Origin: Alteribacter keqinensis | Lineage (GTDB): Bacteria; Bacillota; Bacilli; Bacillales; Salisediminibacteriaceae | Direction: 5' to 3' | NCBI RefSeq assembly: GCF_003710255.1 | Contig: NZ_RHIB01000002.1 | Location: 496,001 to 560,000 of the forward strand | Length of the DNA stretch: 64,000 bases | Shown here: positions 16,056-26,670 of the stretch, one piece after another | Numbering within the stretch: position 1 is the first letter of the stretch | How the letters are laid out: each line of letters starts with the position of its first letter | Position numbers and translations under genes: made by a program | The notes under the pieces: model-generated | The model's database searches: none | Told to the model about the DNA's origin: nothing | Seen by the model: only the letters and a program-made list of their open reading frames with translations

Positions 16056-17094
16056 ATTTTTTGGCTGTAAAGCTGCCCAGTATGTTTTCGGCCTCTGTGA
16101 TCTGAACGTCCTTGTAGTAGTGATGAATGATGTCCTGATAAGTCTTTCCTTCCTTGGCCATCCCGTCTGCTCCAAACTGGCTCATACCCACGCCGTGGCC
16201 CCAGCCTCTAGTAGTAACAACAATTTCAGTTCCGTTACGGGTGATCGTAAAGTCACTTGAGTCCAATTCGAGTTTATCGCGGATCTCCCTTCCAGTGAAT
16301 TCTGTATCACCAAAACGGACCTTCCCTACACGTCCGCCGGTTGTACGCTCTGTTATTTCACCTATAGCGCTGCCCGATATGCCGGCCACGCTTACACCGA
16401 GAGTTGATTCAAATTCTGGAACCGTGAATGTACGCTCCCCGCTAAATCGAGGTGATTCTTTATCCCACGGACTTTCTACACTGCGCAAATAAGGAATTTC
16501 ATTTTCCCAGTATTCTTCCGAGTTTTCTGTATAACCGTTGCTCGTCGAGAAAAACGTTGCAGTAATCGGGCTGCCGTTGAATGTGATGACCTCTCCTTTA
16601 GTTTCAGCAACCGCTTCTTCAATTTTGGCCATCATATCTTCATAGTTGTCTCCATGTCTCGCTTTAAGCTCTTCCTGGTCCTGAAAAACCTGATGCATGA
16701 CCGTATCGGTCACATCGGCCCCCTCGGGAATGTTGACGTCACTCGGACTCGTCAGCTGCCTGATAATATAGGTGCGTGCTGTGAGCGCCTGGGCCTTTAA
16801 TGCTTCCTTTTCATAAGAGGCCGGCATCTCTGAAGCAACTACACCAGCAATGTAGCTTTCGAAATCCACTTCTTCAATGGTTTCACTCTGAGATCTGAAA
16901 ACTGAGACTGTCAGCTCTCCACCAGCGCTCTGGGCGCTCTGAGTCTCCTCCTGTTGTTGCAGCGAGTCGATTGAGGCTGTTGCTTCCTGTGCCGCCTGCT
17001 CAGGCTCATCTCCTGCAAACCAGACAACAAGCAGGGAGGGAATCACTAAGATGACCCCCATGAGAATAATTCCGACAAATATAAATTGCTTCAT
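16054..17094 (-). CDS. spoIID: Stage II sporulation protein SpoIID (lytic transglycosylase)
   Basis: A 346-residue mother-cell enzyme that trims septal peptidoglycan during engulfment together with SpoIIM and SpoIIP. One membrane anchor (about 4-26) is followed by the SpoIID/LytB domain. Glu89 in VVASEMP is the likely catalytic acid, and the conserved RGWGHGVGMSQFGA block lies near the end. The start at 17092-17094 gives the normal length; the upstream extension to 17166 adds an unlikely tail. It follows murA, as in B. subtilis. Confidence 0.94.
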   Translation of the reverse strand: MKQFIFVGIILMGVILVIPSLLVVWFAGDEPEQAAQEATASIDSLQQQEETQSAQSAGGELTVSVFRSQSETIEEVDFESYIAGVVASEMPASYEKEALKAQALTARTYIIRQLTSPSDVNIPEGADVTDTVMHQVFQDQEELKARHGDNYEDMMAKIEEAVAETKGEVITFNGSPITATFFSTSNGYTENSEEYWENEIPYLRSVESPWDKESPRFSGERTFTVPEFESTLGVSVAGISGSAIGEITERTTGGRVGKVRFGDTEFTGREIRDKLELDSSDFTITRNGTEIVVTTRGWGHGVGMSQFGADGMAKEGKTYQDIIHHYYKDVQITEAENILGSFTAKK

Positions 17095-17687
17095 TCCTAC
17101 ACGCTCCCGTCCCTTCCAACTGTAATGAAGAATAATGTAGATTCTTGCTATATCTGACTTGCCCACTTCTGATACATATCTATGTTTTCTTATTACTAGT
17201 TAGAACAGGCAGGCGGGATTTTATACTAGTTTCTTTAAATTAATAGAAAAGATAGAGGCTGTGAAAAGAGCCGGTTTCCGTGGATCTATGTCCTACTATC
17301 CCTTCTCTTCATTTCCCTTGATGCAGCAGGGTGCAGGTAAATGGTGAGGCTCCCTTCTTAAGATTTATACGCTTTACCTACTCAGTGCAACTCCGCAAAT
17401 TTCCCTTCCATTCGATTATTTCCCTGAAAATAATGTCGAGTGATAACAAACATAAATTTCAATATATGTATTTTAATTGCTGTTACCTTAAATAAGCTGC
17501 TATGGTTTTAAGTAAGCTTTTTCCGGAACAGGTGCCAACGGTGAACCTCCCCCTATGTTGAAGATGCAACCCACTACCAGGAGATTCCCGGTGGTGCTGT
17601 GAAGCACCTCCGGCCACTGTCTTCCCTTCCGTGGAGCATTCTCTATATTGCTTCAGGCAGGGTATCTATAACAGTGAACACAAAGAA
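17095..17687. other. Gap between murA and spoIID without a recognised gene
   Basis: About 590 bases upstream of spoIID. A sigma-E promoter is expected here from family knowledge but I could not identify a convincing one. No repeat of the window-wide families is present. Confidence 0.35.
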
Positions 17688-17717
17688 AAACCCTGGCACG
17701 CGGGGTGCTCAGGGTCA
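17688..17717 (-). terminator. Terminator of murA
   Basis: ACCCTG and GCAC with their complements GTGC and CAGGGT, followed on the minus strand by five T. Confidence 0.85.
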
Positions 17718-17742
17718 TAATAATAATCAATAATATTATTTC

Positions 17743-19068
17743 TTATGCAAAGTTCGGATCCATCTTTAATGGAGCCGGTGCTTCAAGATTTTCAAGTTCA
17801 TTTTCCTGCGCTTCGTAAATACGCTCTACGTCTGCGCCAAGTGCTTTCAATTTACCTGCAAAGTCAACATAACCTCTGTCGATGTGCTTAAGTTCTGTTA
17901 CTCTTGTGTAGCCGTCAGCCACAAGGCCTGCTACAACAAGGGCAGCTCCGGCACGAAGGTCCGTCGCAGAAACTTCAGCTCCCTGCAGTTCATTTGGTCC
18001 CGATACAATGGCAGCACGGCCTTCGATTTTGATGTTACCGTTCATGCGGCGGAATTCCTCCACGTGCATAAAGCGGTTTTCAAATACCGTTTCCGTGATC
18101 ACGCTGGTTCCTTCAGCACGAAGCAGAAGCGCCATCATTTGGGCTTGCATGTCCGTTGGGAAACCAGGGTGAGGCATTGTTTTCAGGTCTACAGACTTGA
18201 GTTTTTCAGGACCGATAACACGGATCCCGTCGCTTTCTTCGATGATGATGACACCCATTTCGTTAAGCTTGGAAATGAGCGGGCGTAAATGTTCAGGCTC
18301 TACGTTCTCAAGAAGCACGTTACCTTTAGAGATCGCCGCCGCAACCATAAAGGTACCTGCTTCGATTCTGTCCGGAATAATTGTGTGCTCTGCTCCGGTC
18401 AGTTCTTTCACACCTTCAATGCGGATCGTACCTGTACCTGCTCCGCGCACCTTTGCTCCCATGGAGTTTAAGTACGTTGCAAGACAAACAATTTCCGGCT
18501 CTTCTGCTGCGTTTTCAATGATCGTTGTACCTTCAGCCATTGAAGCAGCCATCATGATGTTCTCAGTTGCACCTACACTTGGGAAATCAAGGTAGATCTT
18601 GTTCCCCACAAGCTTATCTTCCACTTTGGCCTCGATGAAGCCATTACCGATTTCCACTTTCGCTCCCATGGCTTCAAAGCCTTTCAGGTGCTGGTCTATC
18701 GGACGTGATCCGATTGCACAGCCACCAGGGAGTGCAATACGGGCGTGGCCCACTCTTGCAAGAAGCGGTCCCATTACAAGGAAAGATGCTCTCATTTTAC
18801 GTACATATTCAAACGGTGCTTCCGTTTTCAGTGCTTTTGTAGCGTCCACGTCAATGGCGCCGTTTTCGTAATTAACATCAATGTTAAGGTTTCGTAAAAC
18901 TTCATTGATCGTGTATACATCAGCTAAAGCTGGAACATCATAAATCTTGCTCTTCCCTTTGCTGGCGAGTATAGATGCTGCGATGACCGGCAATACGGCG
19001 TTTTTCGCACCTTCAATGCGAACTGTGCCGCTCAACTGCCTGCCGCCGCGGACAATAATTTTTTCCAA
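17743..19068 (-). CDS. murA: UDP-N-acetylglucosamine 1-carboxyvinyltransferase MurA
   Basis: First committed step of peptidoglycan synthesis: transfers enolpyruvate from PEP to UDP-GlcNAc in the cytoplasm. Cys117 in [12 protein letters not shown] is the catalytic and fosfomycin-target residue; Lys22 lies in GAKNAVLP. The 441 residues are usual. The start codon is TTG with GGAGGGG upstream. Position next to ywmB and spoIID marks it as the murAA orthologue; the murAB copy would lie beyond glpX, outside the window. Confidence 0.96.
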   Translation of the reverse strand: MEKIIVRGGRQLSGTVRIEGAKNAVLPVIAASILASKGKSKIYDVPALADVYTINEVLRNLNIDVNYENGAIDVDATKALKTEAPFEYVRKMRASFLVMGPLLARVGHARIALPGGCAIGSRPIDQHLKGFEAMGAKVEIGNGFIEAKVEDKLVGNKIYLDFPSVGATENIMMAASMAEGTTIIENAAEEPEIVCLATYLNSMGAKVRGAGTGTIRIEGVKELTGAEHTIIPDRIEAGTFMVAAAISKGNVLLENVEPEHLRPLISKLNEMGVIIIEESDGIRVIGPEKLKSVDLKTMPHPGFPTDMQAQMMALLLRAEGTSVITETVFENRFMHVEEFRRMNGNIKIEGRAAIVSGPNELQGAEVSATDLRAGAALVVAGLVADGYTRVTELKHIDRGYVDFAGKLKALGADVERIYEAQENELENLEAPAPLKMDPNFA

Positions 19069-19101
19069 CGTATTCCCCTCCGCGTCCAGTTTCTATAGTT
19101 A

Positions 19102-19884
19102 TTAATATTCAGCCGTAATTATTGGCGTGCCAATTGTGACGGTTGTTTCACCGCCCAATCCTTGTTCATTCTTCCTTAGAGCGATCTGTAAGTTCATCGG
19201 TTCGCCGTTCGCTTCAAGAGGTGTCCCTAAAAAAGGGGCATATGCGGAAATTGAAACGAATGATGCTTCTTGTAAGGATTCAACTACATTTGCGGAAAAT
19301 GTTTGTGTAATCTCTGTTCCCCATTTTTCAAAATCGTCTGCGCTGTTCTCGGGTAATACGCCTTCTGCACGAACAAAAAATTCTGATTGCTGCAGCCATT
19401 CAGGTGATTGAACGTTGTCAAAAAGCATTGAGAACTCGGTGTTTCCATCATGTTTGATGGGGATCATTGATGCGTTATAGGTGTGATAAGCCTGATATTC
19501 ATCATCTGCAACACGTATAGACGTTAAGGTGACTCTTTCCGTTACAGTTTGGTTAATATCCGTTCTTATCCCTTCCCAAACCTCATTTCCATTTTCGTAC
19601 GTAATCTTTGCCCAATCGAACATACTCAGCTGTCCTTTATTCTGCTGAACAAATTCTTCAAACGTACTCTTCGTCATCGTATTCGGGTCATTGTTTCTGG
19701 CGTAAATGTGCCAACGACTTGTACGAATGGTATTTTCCGTCATTTTATCGTTCATCTGCTGTATTGTTTGTATTGGTGATTGTGCTATTACGTCTTTGTC
19801 CAAATTTTCGTTTCCTTGAGCTACTCCGATCCATAGCAGGAAAATCAATATCAGACTCCCTGTGACAACCGTGTATTTCCCCAT
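19102..19884 (-). CDS. ywmB: YwmB-family protein
   Basis: A 260-residue protein with an amino-terminal membrane or signal segment (about 5-23), probably exported. The rest matches the YwmB family, whose fold resembles the TATA-binding protein; its role is unknown. It precedes murA and spoIID in the same order as in B. subtilis. The ATG is preceded by a GGGGGAG site. Confidence 0.88.
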   Translation of the reverse strand: MGKYTVVTGSLILIFLLWIGVAQGNENLDKDVIAQSPIQTIQQMNDKMTENTIRTSRWHIYARNNDPNTMTKSTFEEFVQQNKGQLSMFDWAKITYENGNEVWEGIRTDINQTVTERVTLTSIRVADDEYQAYHTYNASMIPIKHDGNTEFSMLFDNVQSPEWLQQSEFFVRAEGVLPENSADDFEKWGTEITQTFSANVVESLQEASFVSISAYAPFLGTPLEANGEPMNLQIALRKNEQGLGGETTVTIGTPIITAEY

Positions 19885-20043
19885 GTTTTTTCTCTCCCCC
19901 GGATATAACGTTTCGCACGTTACTTCTTACTAGCATTGTTACCTCTCAGAAGGGGGACATACATGGAATTTAAAGCTAATACACGACAATCTTCGAGCTT
20001 GTCTGAGCTCATTTCCAGTACTAAATCATGACTTAAATAAAAC

Positions 20044-20274
20044 TTAAAATAAGTGCTGTAGCATTGTTGACCAATTGAGGTAGTTCAACAGGAAGCTGCT
20101 TACCAAATGCGTAATGGCGATGGCGATCAGGATAACAAATGCTTTTGCCTTGGGGCCGTCAGGGTCTGATACAAACAAGTCCCACTTGAATGTCTGTAAA
20201 GCCCACCAGACTGTGACCAGAACTGTGATATTTACAAAAAGACTGACCAACGCCTGCTGACCGAACTGTTCCAA
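20044..20274 (-). CDS. ywzB: YwzB-family membrane protein (DUF1146)
   Basis: A small protein with two membrane helices (about 10-29 and 43-63 in the short form), typical of DUF1146. I chose the TTG start at 20272-20274 because GGAGG lies about 10 bases upstream and the family begins near GQQAL. An ATG at 20302-20304 would add 10 residues but has only a weak ribosome site. It lies between the respiratory operon and ywmB/murA. Function unknown. Confidence 0.75.
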   Translation of the reverse strand: MEQFGQQALVSLFVNITVLVTVWWALQTFKWDLFVSDPDGPKAKAFVILIAIAITHLVSSFLLNYLNWSTMLQHLF

Positions 20275-20304
20275 AACTGCATTACCTCCAACGCTAACGT
20301 CCAT

Positions 20305-20681
20305 AGCTCTTTTTCTTTTTGAATGTCTTCTGCTTGAAGTCTTATGATAAACGTGGTAACTTTTAACGTTATCAACTCGTCTATACAAAACTTCACAAAA
20401 ACTATCTTAACGAAAATCACACTCAAATGCTATGGATTGTTTTACCTAAATTACACTTTTTTCAGGTAAATTTCTCCTTGTCACGTTTTGTACACAATTC
20501 ATTGTCGAATGGGGTTAAAATTGACTTGTAGTATATTACATAACACTTGTAACATGAATGTAAACTTCTAAACTGAAAATAACTGGATTTTTTATGAAAT
20601 CGACTTCTTTTTTACATAATTTATTCCATTTATTCAAAAATGTTTACATCGTTACCTGAATTTTGTGTATGTTCAACCGAC
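20305..20681. other. AT-rich gap upstream of ywzB
   Basis: No gene is supported. A possible minus-strand -10 (TATACT, near 20530) lacks a good -35. Confidence 0.35.
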
Positions 20682-20739
20682 AAAAAGAACCCTCTCCACA
20701 ATGTCCATAAAACATTGTCCGTGGAGAGAGTTCTTTTTC
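20682..20739. terminator. Bidirectional terminator after the nuo operon
   Basis: A long interrupted stem flanked by AAAAAGAAC and GTTCTTTTT, with CTCTCCAC/GTGGAGAG and ATGT/ACAT pairs inside. Confidence 0.75.
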
Positions 20740-20853
20740 TGTCCGTCATCTCGACAAAATATTTACAATTATTCCAGGGCCAGCGGAAAGGGAAATCAAC
20801 GCCAAAGAGGTTAAATGATCAATTTAAAAAGAATTTTACATTTACTTTATACG

Positions 20854-20932
20854 GAACCTAGGTAAGACCTCGCAAACGAAGTGAGGAAACTCGCCAGAAA
20901 CCACTGCGGAAAGCGAAGGGTACTTAGGCTTC
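20854..20932. repeat. Palindromic element related to family P (short copy 3)
   Basis: About 79 bases with CCTAGGTAAGACC at one end and TACTTAGG at the other, and the shared words CTGCGGAAAGCGAAGG. Shorter and more diverged than the other copies. Confidence 0.55.
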
Positions 20933-20971
20933 ATCTAGTATTTACCAAGAAACAACAATGCAGGATTTAAC

Positions 20972-22429
20972 TCAAAACGCCATCCATTGCATCGTCGTAA
21001 AGAAGTTAATCAGTAAAAATGGCAGAATCCCAAGGCCCAGAGTGAAAATCAGCGTAACGGTTACGATTCCCGACATTCCAGCAGGGATCCGAAGCTGCCC
21101 CTCCTTCTCTTTTGGTTCTTTCATAAACATCTGCCTGATAATTCCGAAGTAGTAAAAGAACGAAACAATACTTGTCACGATCATAATCACCGCAAGCCAG
21201 AGCATGTCTGCGGATATGGCCTGAAAGAAGATCCATGCCTTCCCGGTAAAACCGGCAGAAACGGGCAGACCGGCAAGAGAAATTAAGAATGCACTCATGG
21301 CAATGGCGAGAAAAGGAGAGCGCCGGTATAATCCTGAAAAGCTCAGGATGTCTTCCGAGCCCGAGCTCTCGGTCACAATCGTGATGACAGCGAAGGCTCC
21401 TAGAGTCATCACCATGTACGCAACAGCGTAAAACAAGATCACACTGACTGTCATATCAAGCGTTACAAAAGCGGCAATTGGTACGAGAAGATATCCCGCC
21501 TGGGCAATGCCCGAGTATGCCATCAGCCGCTTTACGTTATGCTGCGTAAGGGCAATGAGGTTTCCGGCAATCATCGTGACCGCCGCCACGATAGCGATAA
21601 TAAACCCCCATTCTTCATAAATGCCGCCAAATCCAGTGAAAAAGACGCGCAGGATGATGGCAAAAGCTGCGATTTTGGATATGACCGTCAGGAAGGATGT
21701 CACCGGCGTCGGTGCACCTTCATACACATCCGGCGCCCACATATGGAACGGAACGACGGATATCTTAAAGCCGAATCCGACGAGCATAAACAAAAGGCTC
21801 ATCATCACAAGGAATGGATACGCATCGAACAGCGAACCGATCTGTGCACCGATTTCTACTAAGCTTGTTGTTCCTGTCAGGCCATACATAAAGGACATTC
21901 CGTAGAGAATGAAAGCGGAAGCGGTCCCGCCCAGGACAACGTATTTCACTGCTGCTTCAGTTGATTTCTTACTGTACTTTTTAAACCCGGCCATACAGTA
22001 AGCTGAAATACTTAAAATTTCAAGACCGATAAACAGTGTAATCAGGTCTGCCGATGAAACCATGAGCATAGCCCCGAGAGAAGCGAACAGAAGCAGAGAA
22101 TAAAACTCACCTTGATACACATCGGGATGCCGGTCAAGATAGTACATGCTGATTCCGATCACAATGGCCGTGCCTGTGAGAATCAGTATTTTAAAAGCGG
22201 TCGAAAACGGGTCAACGACGAACATATCACCGATACTTCCGGAATTCCCCCCGTTCCAGAACAGAACCAGGGCCGCAGTGGCCAGAAGAGCAACGATACT
22301 CAGGCGGCCGATGAACGGCTTTTTCCCGTTGATCCCTGTCATAAAGTCAATCGTAAAGATGAGTAAAGCAGCAGCTGCCAATACAATCTCCGGGGTCATT
22401 AAAGACCAGTCCGCATCAAAAGAAAGCAT
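20972..22429 (-). CDS. nuoN: NADH-quinone oxidoreductase subunit N
   Basis: An antiporter-like membrane subunit of complex I (485 residues, about 14 helices). A conserved lysine-bearing channel helix region with the LMAYSGIAQAGY motif is visible. It is the last gene of the nuo operon, 6 bases after nuoM. It pumps protons, or possibly sodium in an alkaliphile; the sequence does not decide. Confidence 0.95.
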   Translation of the reverse strand: MLSFDADWSLMTPEIVLAAAALLIFTIDFMTGINGKKPFIGRLSIVALLATAALVLFWNGGNSGSIGDMFVVDPFSTAFKILILTGTAIVIGISMYYLDRHPDVYQGEFYSLLLFASLGAMLMVSSADLITLFIGLEILSISAYCMAGFKKYSKKSTEAAVKYVVLGGTASAFILYGMSFMYGLTGTTSLVEIGAQIGSLFDAYPFLVMMSLLFMLVGFGFKISVVPFHMWAPDVYEGAPTPVTSFLTVISKIAAFAIILRVFFTGFGGIYEEWGFIIAIVAAVTMIAGNLIALTQHNVKRLMAYSGIAQAGYLLVPIAAFVTLDMTVSVILFYAVAYMVMTLGAFAVITIVTESSGSEDILSFSGLYRRSPFLAIAMSAFLISLAGLPVSAGFTGKAWIFFQAISADMLWLAVIMIVTSIVSFFYYFGIIRQMFMKEPKEKEGQLRIPAGMSGIVTVTLIFTLGLGILPFLLINFFTTMQWMAF

Positions 22430-22435
22430 ATGTCT

Positions 22436-23968
22436 TTACCCCCCTATCCTTGACACAAAGTCAATTACGGTACTGTTTATCACGTCACTTAACACATTCG
22501 GATAAATCCCGATCAGGAGACTCACTCCAAGAAGACCGACCATCGGAATGTATTCCACCGGCCTTGCATCCTTCAGACCTGTAAATCTCTCATTCAGCTG
22601 CCCAAACGCCGTCCGCTGCACCGCCCAGAGGAGGTAAGCAGCCGTCAGAATGATTCCGAGAGCTCCGATCACAGCAATGGGCACAGCCTGTGGAATGACA
22701 TCCGGCGAAGCACCGAAAATGCCGATAAAGGCAAGGAGTTCACTCACAAATCCCGAGAGTCCGGGAAGTCCCAAAGATGCAAGGGCTGCAGCAAGCATAA
22801 ACCCTGTGAGCACCGGAATCGACTTGGACAGTCCTCCGAGCTCCGACAGTTCCCGGGTCTTGGTCCGTTCGTAAATGGCTCCAACCATGAAGAACAGGAG
22901 AGCGGTAATGACACCGTGGGAAACCATCTGAAAGATCGCTCCCTGAAGGCCTGCTTCCGTAAAAGAAGCCGCACCGAGAAGAATGATTCCCATATGACTG
23001 ATGCTCGCATAGGCAATCAGCTTTTTCAGATCGGTCTGAACAAGCGCCAGACACGCACCGTATAGAATATTGATCACTGCGAGCACAGCAATGAATGTGG
23101 CAAACGAGACAGCCTGATCGGGTAAAATACCATAACCGATTCTGAGCAGTCCGTAGGCTCCGAGCTTTGAAAGAACACCGGCCAGAATCATTGTTGCTGC
23201 TACAGGCGCTTCGGCATACGCGTCAGGAAGCCAGGTGTGAAGGGGAAAAATCGGCAACTTCACTGCGAAAGCAAGCAGTAAAGCAGCAAACAATCCTGTT
23301 TTAAAAGCAGCACTGACCGCCTCCGGGTTTGCAGGGTTGGCATAAATGTCTGCAAGGGCCGCCATATTGAATGTGGCTTCTGCCGCCCCAATTGCCTCTG
23401 AACCTTTGAAAGCCATGGCAATAAAAGCGAGAAACATCACGCCACTCCCAAGCCCTGTGTAGATCAGAAATTTAAATGAGGCGTATTCACGTTTTTTCCC
23501 GCCCCAGATTCCGATGATAAAAAACATAGGAATAAGAGTAAGTTCAAAGAAAAGAAAGAACAGGAACAGATCGAGTGCTGTAAACACACCGAGCATCCCG
23601 GTCATGAGAACGAGTGTCCAGACAAAATACTCTTTAATCCTGTCCTGAATTGTAAAGGATGCAAAAATTCCGAGGGTAGTCACAACGGTTGTGAGCAGGA
23701 GGAGCGGCAGGGAAAGACCGTCAATCCCAAGCTCATAATTGATCTGTAGGAGACCGAAGTCAATCCAGGGATAACTCACCCCCATCTGAGCACTGGAAGC
23801 CCCTCTGTCAAAACCCGACCACACAATAAGGGAAAGAATCAGTGTGATTAAAGCCGTCCCCGCTGCCAGTGAGCGGATGACGTTTTTATTTTCCCTTGGG
23901 ATTACGAGCAGGATAAGAGCCCCTGCAAGTGGTAAAAATACGAGCCACGAGAGAATGTTAGGAATCAT
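22436..23968 (-). CDS. nuoM: NADH-quinone oxidoreductase subunit M
   Basis: An antiporter-like complex I subunit of 510 residues. Family motifs include HTWLPDAYAEAPVAATMILAG and KKLIAYASISHMG. It overlaps nuoL by four bases (stop and start share ATGA), which implies translational coupling. Confidence 0.96.
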   Translation of the reverse strand: MIPNILSWLVFLPLAGALILLVIPRENKNVIRSLAAGTALITLILSLIVWSGFDRGASSAQMGVSYPWIDFGLLQINYELGIDGLSLPLLLLTTVVTTLGIFASFTIQDRIKEYFVWTLVLMTGMLGVFTALDLFLFFLFFELTLIPMFFIIGIWGGKKREYASFKFLIYTGLGSGVMFLAFIAMAFKGSEAIGAAEATFNMAALADIYANPANPEAVSAAFKTGLFAALLLAFAVKLPIFPLHTWLPDAYAEAPVAATMILAGVLSKLGAYGLLRIGYGILPDQAVSFATFIAVLAVINILYGACLALVQTDLKKLIAYASISHMGIILLGAASFTEAGLQGAIFQMVSHGVITALLFFMVGAIYERTKTRELSELGGLSKSIPVLTGFMLAAALASLGLPGLSGFVSELLAFIGIFGASPDVIPQAVPIAVIGALGIILTAAYLLWAVQRTAFGQLNERFTGLKDARPVEYIPMVGLLGVSLLIGIYPNVLSDVINSTVIDFVSRIGG

Positions 23969-25827
23969 CCGAAATACCCCCTGACGATAAACGCAACCGC
24001 TATTACAGCCAGACTTCCAACTACCGTCACAAGTCCATATGTCTGAAGCTGTCCGTTATGCTGCTTCCCTGCCGTTCTCCCGATCCCTCTGACGGAACGG
24101 GCAAGAACATTGACAGAGCCGTCTATTAATCTCCGGTCAGCAGCAAACAGCAGTCGGCTGAGTCCGATTGTCGGTTTTACAATAACCGTGTCGTACAGTT
24201 CATCGATGTAATATTTGTTCAATAAAACGTTATAAAAAGGTGAACGGGTTTCTCTTTGTTCAGGTGCTCCGCTGTACATCCGCCACGCCAGTCCGATCCC
24301 GGCAGCAGCAACAAGAAGCGAAATAGCAGCCAGCCCCAGTCCTCCATGTGCCTGTGACCCCAATGCCAGTCCTTCAGTAAGGAAACTCTCCAGACTGTAC
24401 CCGGTTAACGGACTGTTAATGATTCCCGCCACTACAGCGAAAAAGGCAAGAGCGATAAGGGGAACTGTCATCCAGCCTGTATTTTCCCGGGCATCCTCTA
24501 TAAGTTTGCCCTCCCCCCGAAATTCACCGGTGAACACTTTGAAAAACAGACGGAACATGTAGAACGCAGTCATAAACGATGTAAGAATCGCAATCGCAAA
24601 CAAGAACACATCTCCGTTTGCCCAAACTGCCGCAAGAATGCCTTCCTTGCTCCAGAACCCTGCGAGGGGAAAGATCCCTGCAATAGCCAGTGAGCCAATC
24701 AGAAATGTCACAGCGGTAATCTTCATTTTTTTCCACAAACCGCCCATCTTGTTGATGTCCTGTCTGTGATGGAGGGTGTAAATCACCGATCCTGCTGCTA
24801 AAAAGAGCAGCGCTTTAAAGAACGCATGTGTCATCAGGTGAAACAGACCCGCCACGTACCCCGCCGTTCCAAGAGCGAGCATCATCAGACCGAGCTGACT
24901 CACAGTGGAATAGGCAAGAATCCGTTTAATATCTGTATTCACAAGGGCAATTGACGCGGCGAAACTGGCGGTGACCGCTCCGGTGTAGGCAACGACTGTG
25001 AGAGCTGTTCCCGATGCCTGAAAGATCGGATACGTGACGGCAACGAGATACACACCGGCCGCTACCATCGTAGCCGCGTGAATGAGGGCACTGACCGGCG
25101 TCGGCCCCTCCATGGCATCCGGAAGCCATACATGCAGGGGAAACTGTGCTGATTTCCCAACGGCCCCAAGGAAGATACATAGAGCAATTGCTGTCACAAG
25201 TGTGTCTGATACAAGTCCGGCATTGATCGCTTCAAATGCCGCCCCGTATTCAAAGCTTCCTGTTGCGTTGAATAAAAGGATAAGCCCGATTAAAAGCCCT
25301 ACGTCTCCGATCCGCGTAACGAGAAAGGCTTTTTTCGCCGCCGCTGCTGCTTCCGGTTTAAAATACCAGAACCCGACCAGGAGGAAAGAACAGAGTCCTA
25401 CCAGCTCCCAGAAAATAAACAGCTGCAAAATGTTCGGGGCAAGAACGAGTCCGAGCATTGAAAAGGAAAACAGCCCTAGATAGGCGTAAAATACGTGTAC
25501 CCGGTCATCGGCAAGCATGTACTGTCTCGAAAAAACGTGAACAAGAAGACTCACGGCCGTTACGACAAACAGCATCATGGCATTGAGTGCCGATACTTCA
25601 TAACCCATCGTTACCGTAATTTCACCGAATGTGATCCATTCCGCCACCCCCGTGTAGGACTCCCCTCCCCACCGTTCAACAAGCACGATGGTGGAAAAAA
25701 GAAAGGAGAGGAACAGGGCAGCTATTCCCACATAAGCAGCATTATGTTTTAACGTCCGCCCAAAAAGGAGCAGGACGATAAAGGCAATCAACGGAAAAAC
25801 CGGGATGATCCAAGCGTTTTGTAACAT
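23965..25827 (-). CDS. nuoL: NADH-quinone oxidoreductase subunit L
   Basis: The largest antiporter-like subunit (620 residues). Motifs HVWLPDAMEGPTPVSALIHA and KRILAYSTVSQLG are typical, and the long carboxy-terminal lateral helix region (about 500-620) is present. It lies after nuoK with a 34-base gap. Confidence 0.96.
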   Translation of the reverse strand: MLQNAWIIPVFPLIAFIVLLLFGRTLKHNAAYVGIAALFLSFLFSTIVLVERWGGESYTGVAEWITFGEITVTMGYEVSALNAMMLFVVTAVSLLVHVFSRQYMLADDRVHVFYAYLGLFSFSMLGLVLAPNILQLFIFWELVGLCSFLLVGFWYFKPEAAAAAKKAFLVTRIGDVGLLIGLILLFNATGSFEYGAAFEAINAGLVSDTLVTAIALCIFLGAVGKSAQFPLHVWLPDAMEGPTPVSALIHAATMVAAGVYLVAVTYPIFQASGTALTVVAYTGAVTASFAASIALVNTDIKRILAYSTVSQLGLMMLALGTAGYVAGLFHLMTHAFFKALLFLAAGSVIYTLHHRQDINKMGGLWKKMKITAVTFLIGSLAIAGIFPLAGFWSKEGILAAVWANGDVFLFAIAILTSFMTAFYMFRLFFKVFTGEFRGEGKLIEDARENTGWMTVPLIALAFFAVVAGIINSPLTGYSLESFLTEGLALGSQAHGGLGLAAISLLVAAAGIGLAWRMYSGAPEQRETRSPFYNVLLNKYYIDELYDTVIVKPTIGLSRLLFAADRRLIDGSVNVLARSVRGIGRTAGKQHNGQLQTYGLVTVVGSLAVIAVAFIVRGYFG

Positions 25828-25861
25828 ACCATCACCTTTTCTGTTATCTTTTCGACCTGAC

Positions 25862-26170
25862 CTACCAGCGAAGGAGGTCTTGTTTTATGGCGTCAATCGA
25901 TGCACGGTTTCTGTAGAGGGCAATTAAAATGGCGAGTCCCACCGCTGCCTCTGCAGCTGCCACTGTGATGACAAAGAGTGTGAACACCTGCCCGGTTATG
26001 CTGGCAAAAGGTCCGATACTCGAGAAGGCCACCAGGTTAATGTTCACGGCGTTCAGCATCAACTCGATACAGATGAGTACCACAACGAGATGGCGTCTCG
26101 TGAGGACACCGTACAAACCGATACAAAACAGGATCGCCGCAAGGGCTAAAAATAAATTCACCGTAACCAT
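25862..26170 (-). CDS. nuoK: NADH-quinone oxidoreductase subunit K
   Basis: A 102-residue, three-helix MrpC-like subunit. Glutamates in [10 protein letters not shown] and in the AEAAVGLAI helix are the conserved proton-path residues. It starts two bases after nuoJ ends. Confidence 0.95.
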   Translation of the reverse strand: MVTVNLFLALAAILFCIGLYGVLTRRHLVVVLICIELMLNAVNINLVAFSSIGPFASITGQVFTLFVITVAAAEAAVGLAILIALYRNRASIDAIKQDLLRW

Positions 26171-26172
26171 GG

Positions 26173-26670
26173 TCAGTCCGCCTCCTTCCGGGCAATGACG
26201 ATTGCACCGACGAGAGCAGCCAGAAGAAGGATGGCAACACCCTGAAACGCAATCAGGTAATTCCCGTAAAGCTCAAGACCGATGGCTTCGGCAGTACCTA
26301 CAAACGGCTCTTCGTTTACCGCAAAATCAGCCGTCAAAATTCCGTACAGCATCCCCCCGAGCAGTGTGGCAACACCGAGAAAACTGAACACCTTATGGAG
26401 CCGGCTCCGATCAGGTCCGAACCCGACCGCCCGGTGATCGGTGAGCATCATTCCAAAGATGAAGAGAATTGAAATGGCCCCCACGTAAACCATGATCTGA
26501 ATGATGCCGATAAACTCGGCTCGGAGTAAAAAGTACATTCCGGCTATGGCGAAAAAGCAGAACGCCATTGCCACAAGACGGTGGGAAATCCTCTGCAGTG
26601 CCAGCACAAGGACGGCACACACGATAATCACAAACGAGAAAATGAGGAAAAACGTCATTTGAGCACTCAC
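26173..26670 (-). CDS. nuoJ: NADH-quinone oxidoreductase subunit J
   Basis: A 165-residue, five-helix subunit with the [19 protein letters not shown] segment characteristic of NuoJ. The GTG start overlaps the nuoI stop (GTGA), with GGGGGAGA as ribosome site; an ATG four codons further in is the alternative start. Confidence 0.94.
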   Translation of the reverse strand: MSAQMTFFLIFSFVIIVCAVLVLALQRISHRLVAMAFCFFAIAGMYFLLRAEFIGIIQIMVYVGAISILFIFGMMLTDHRAVGFGPDRSRLHKVFSFLGVATLLGGMLYGILTADFAVNEEPFVGTAEAIGLELYGNYLIAFQGVAILLLAALVGAIVIARKEAD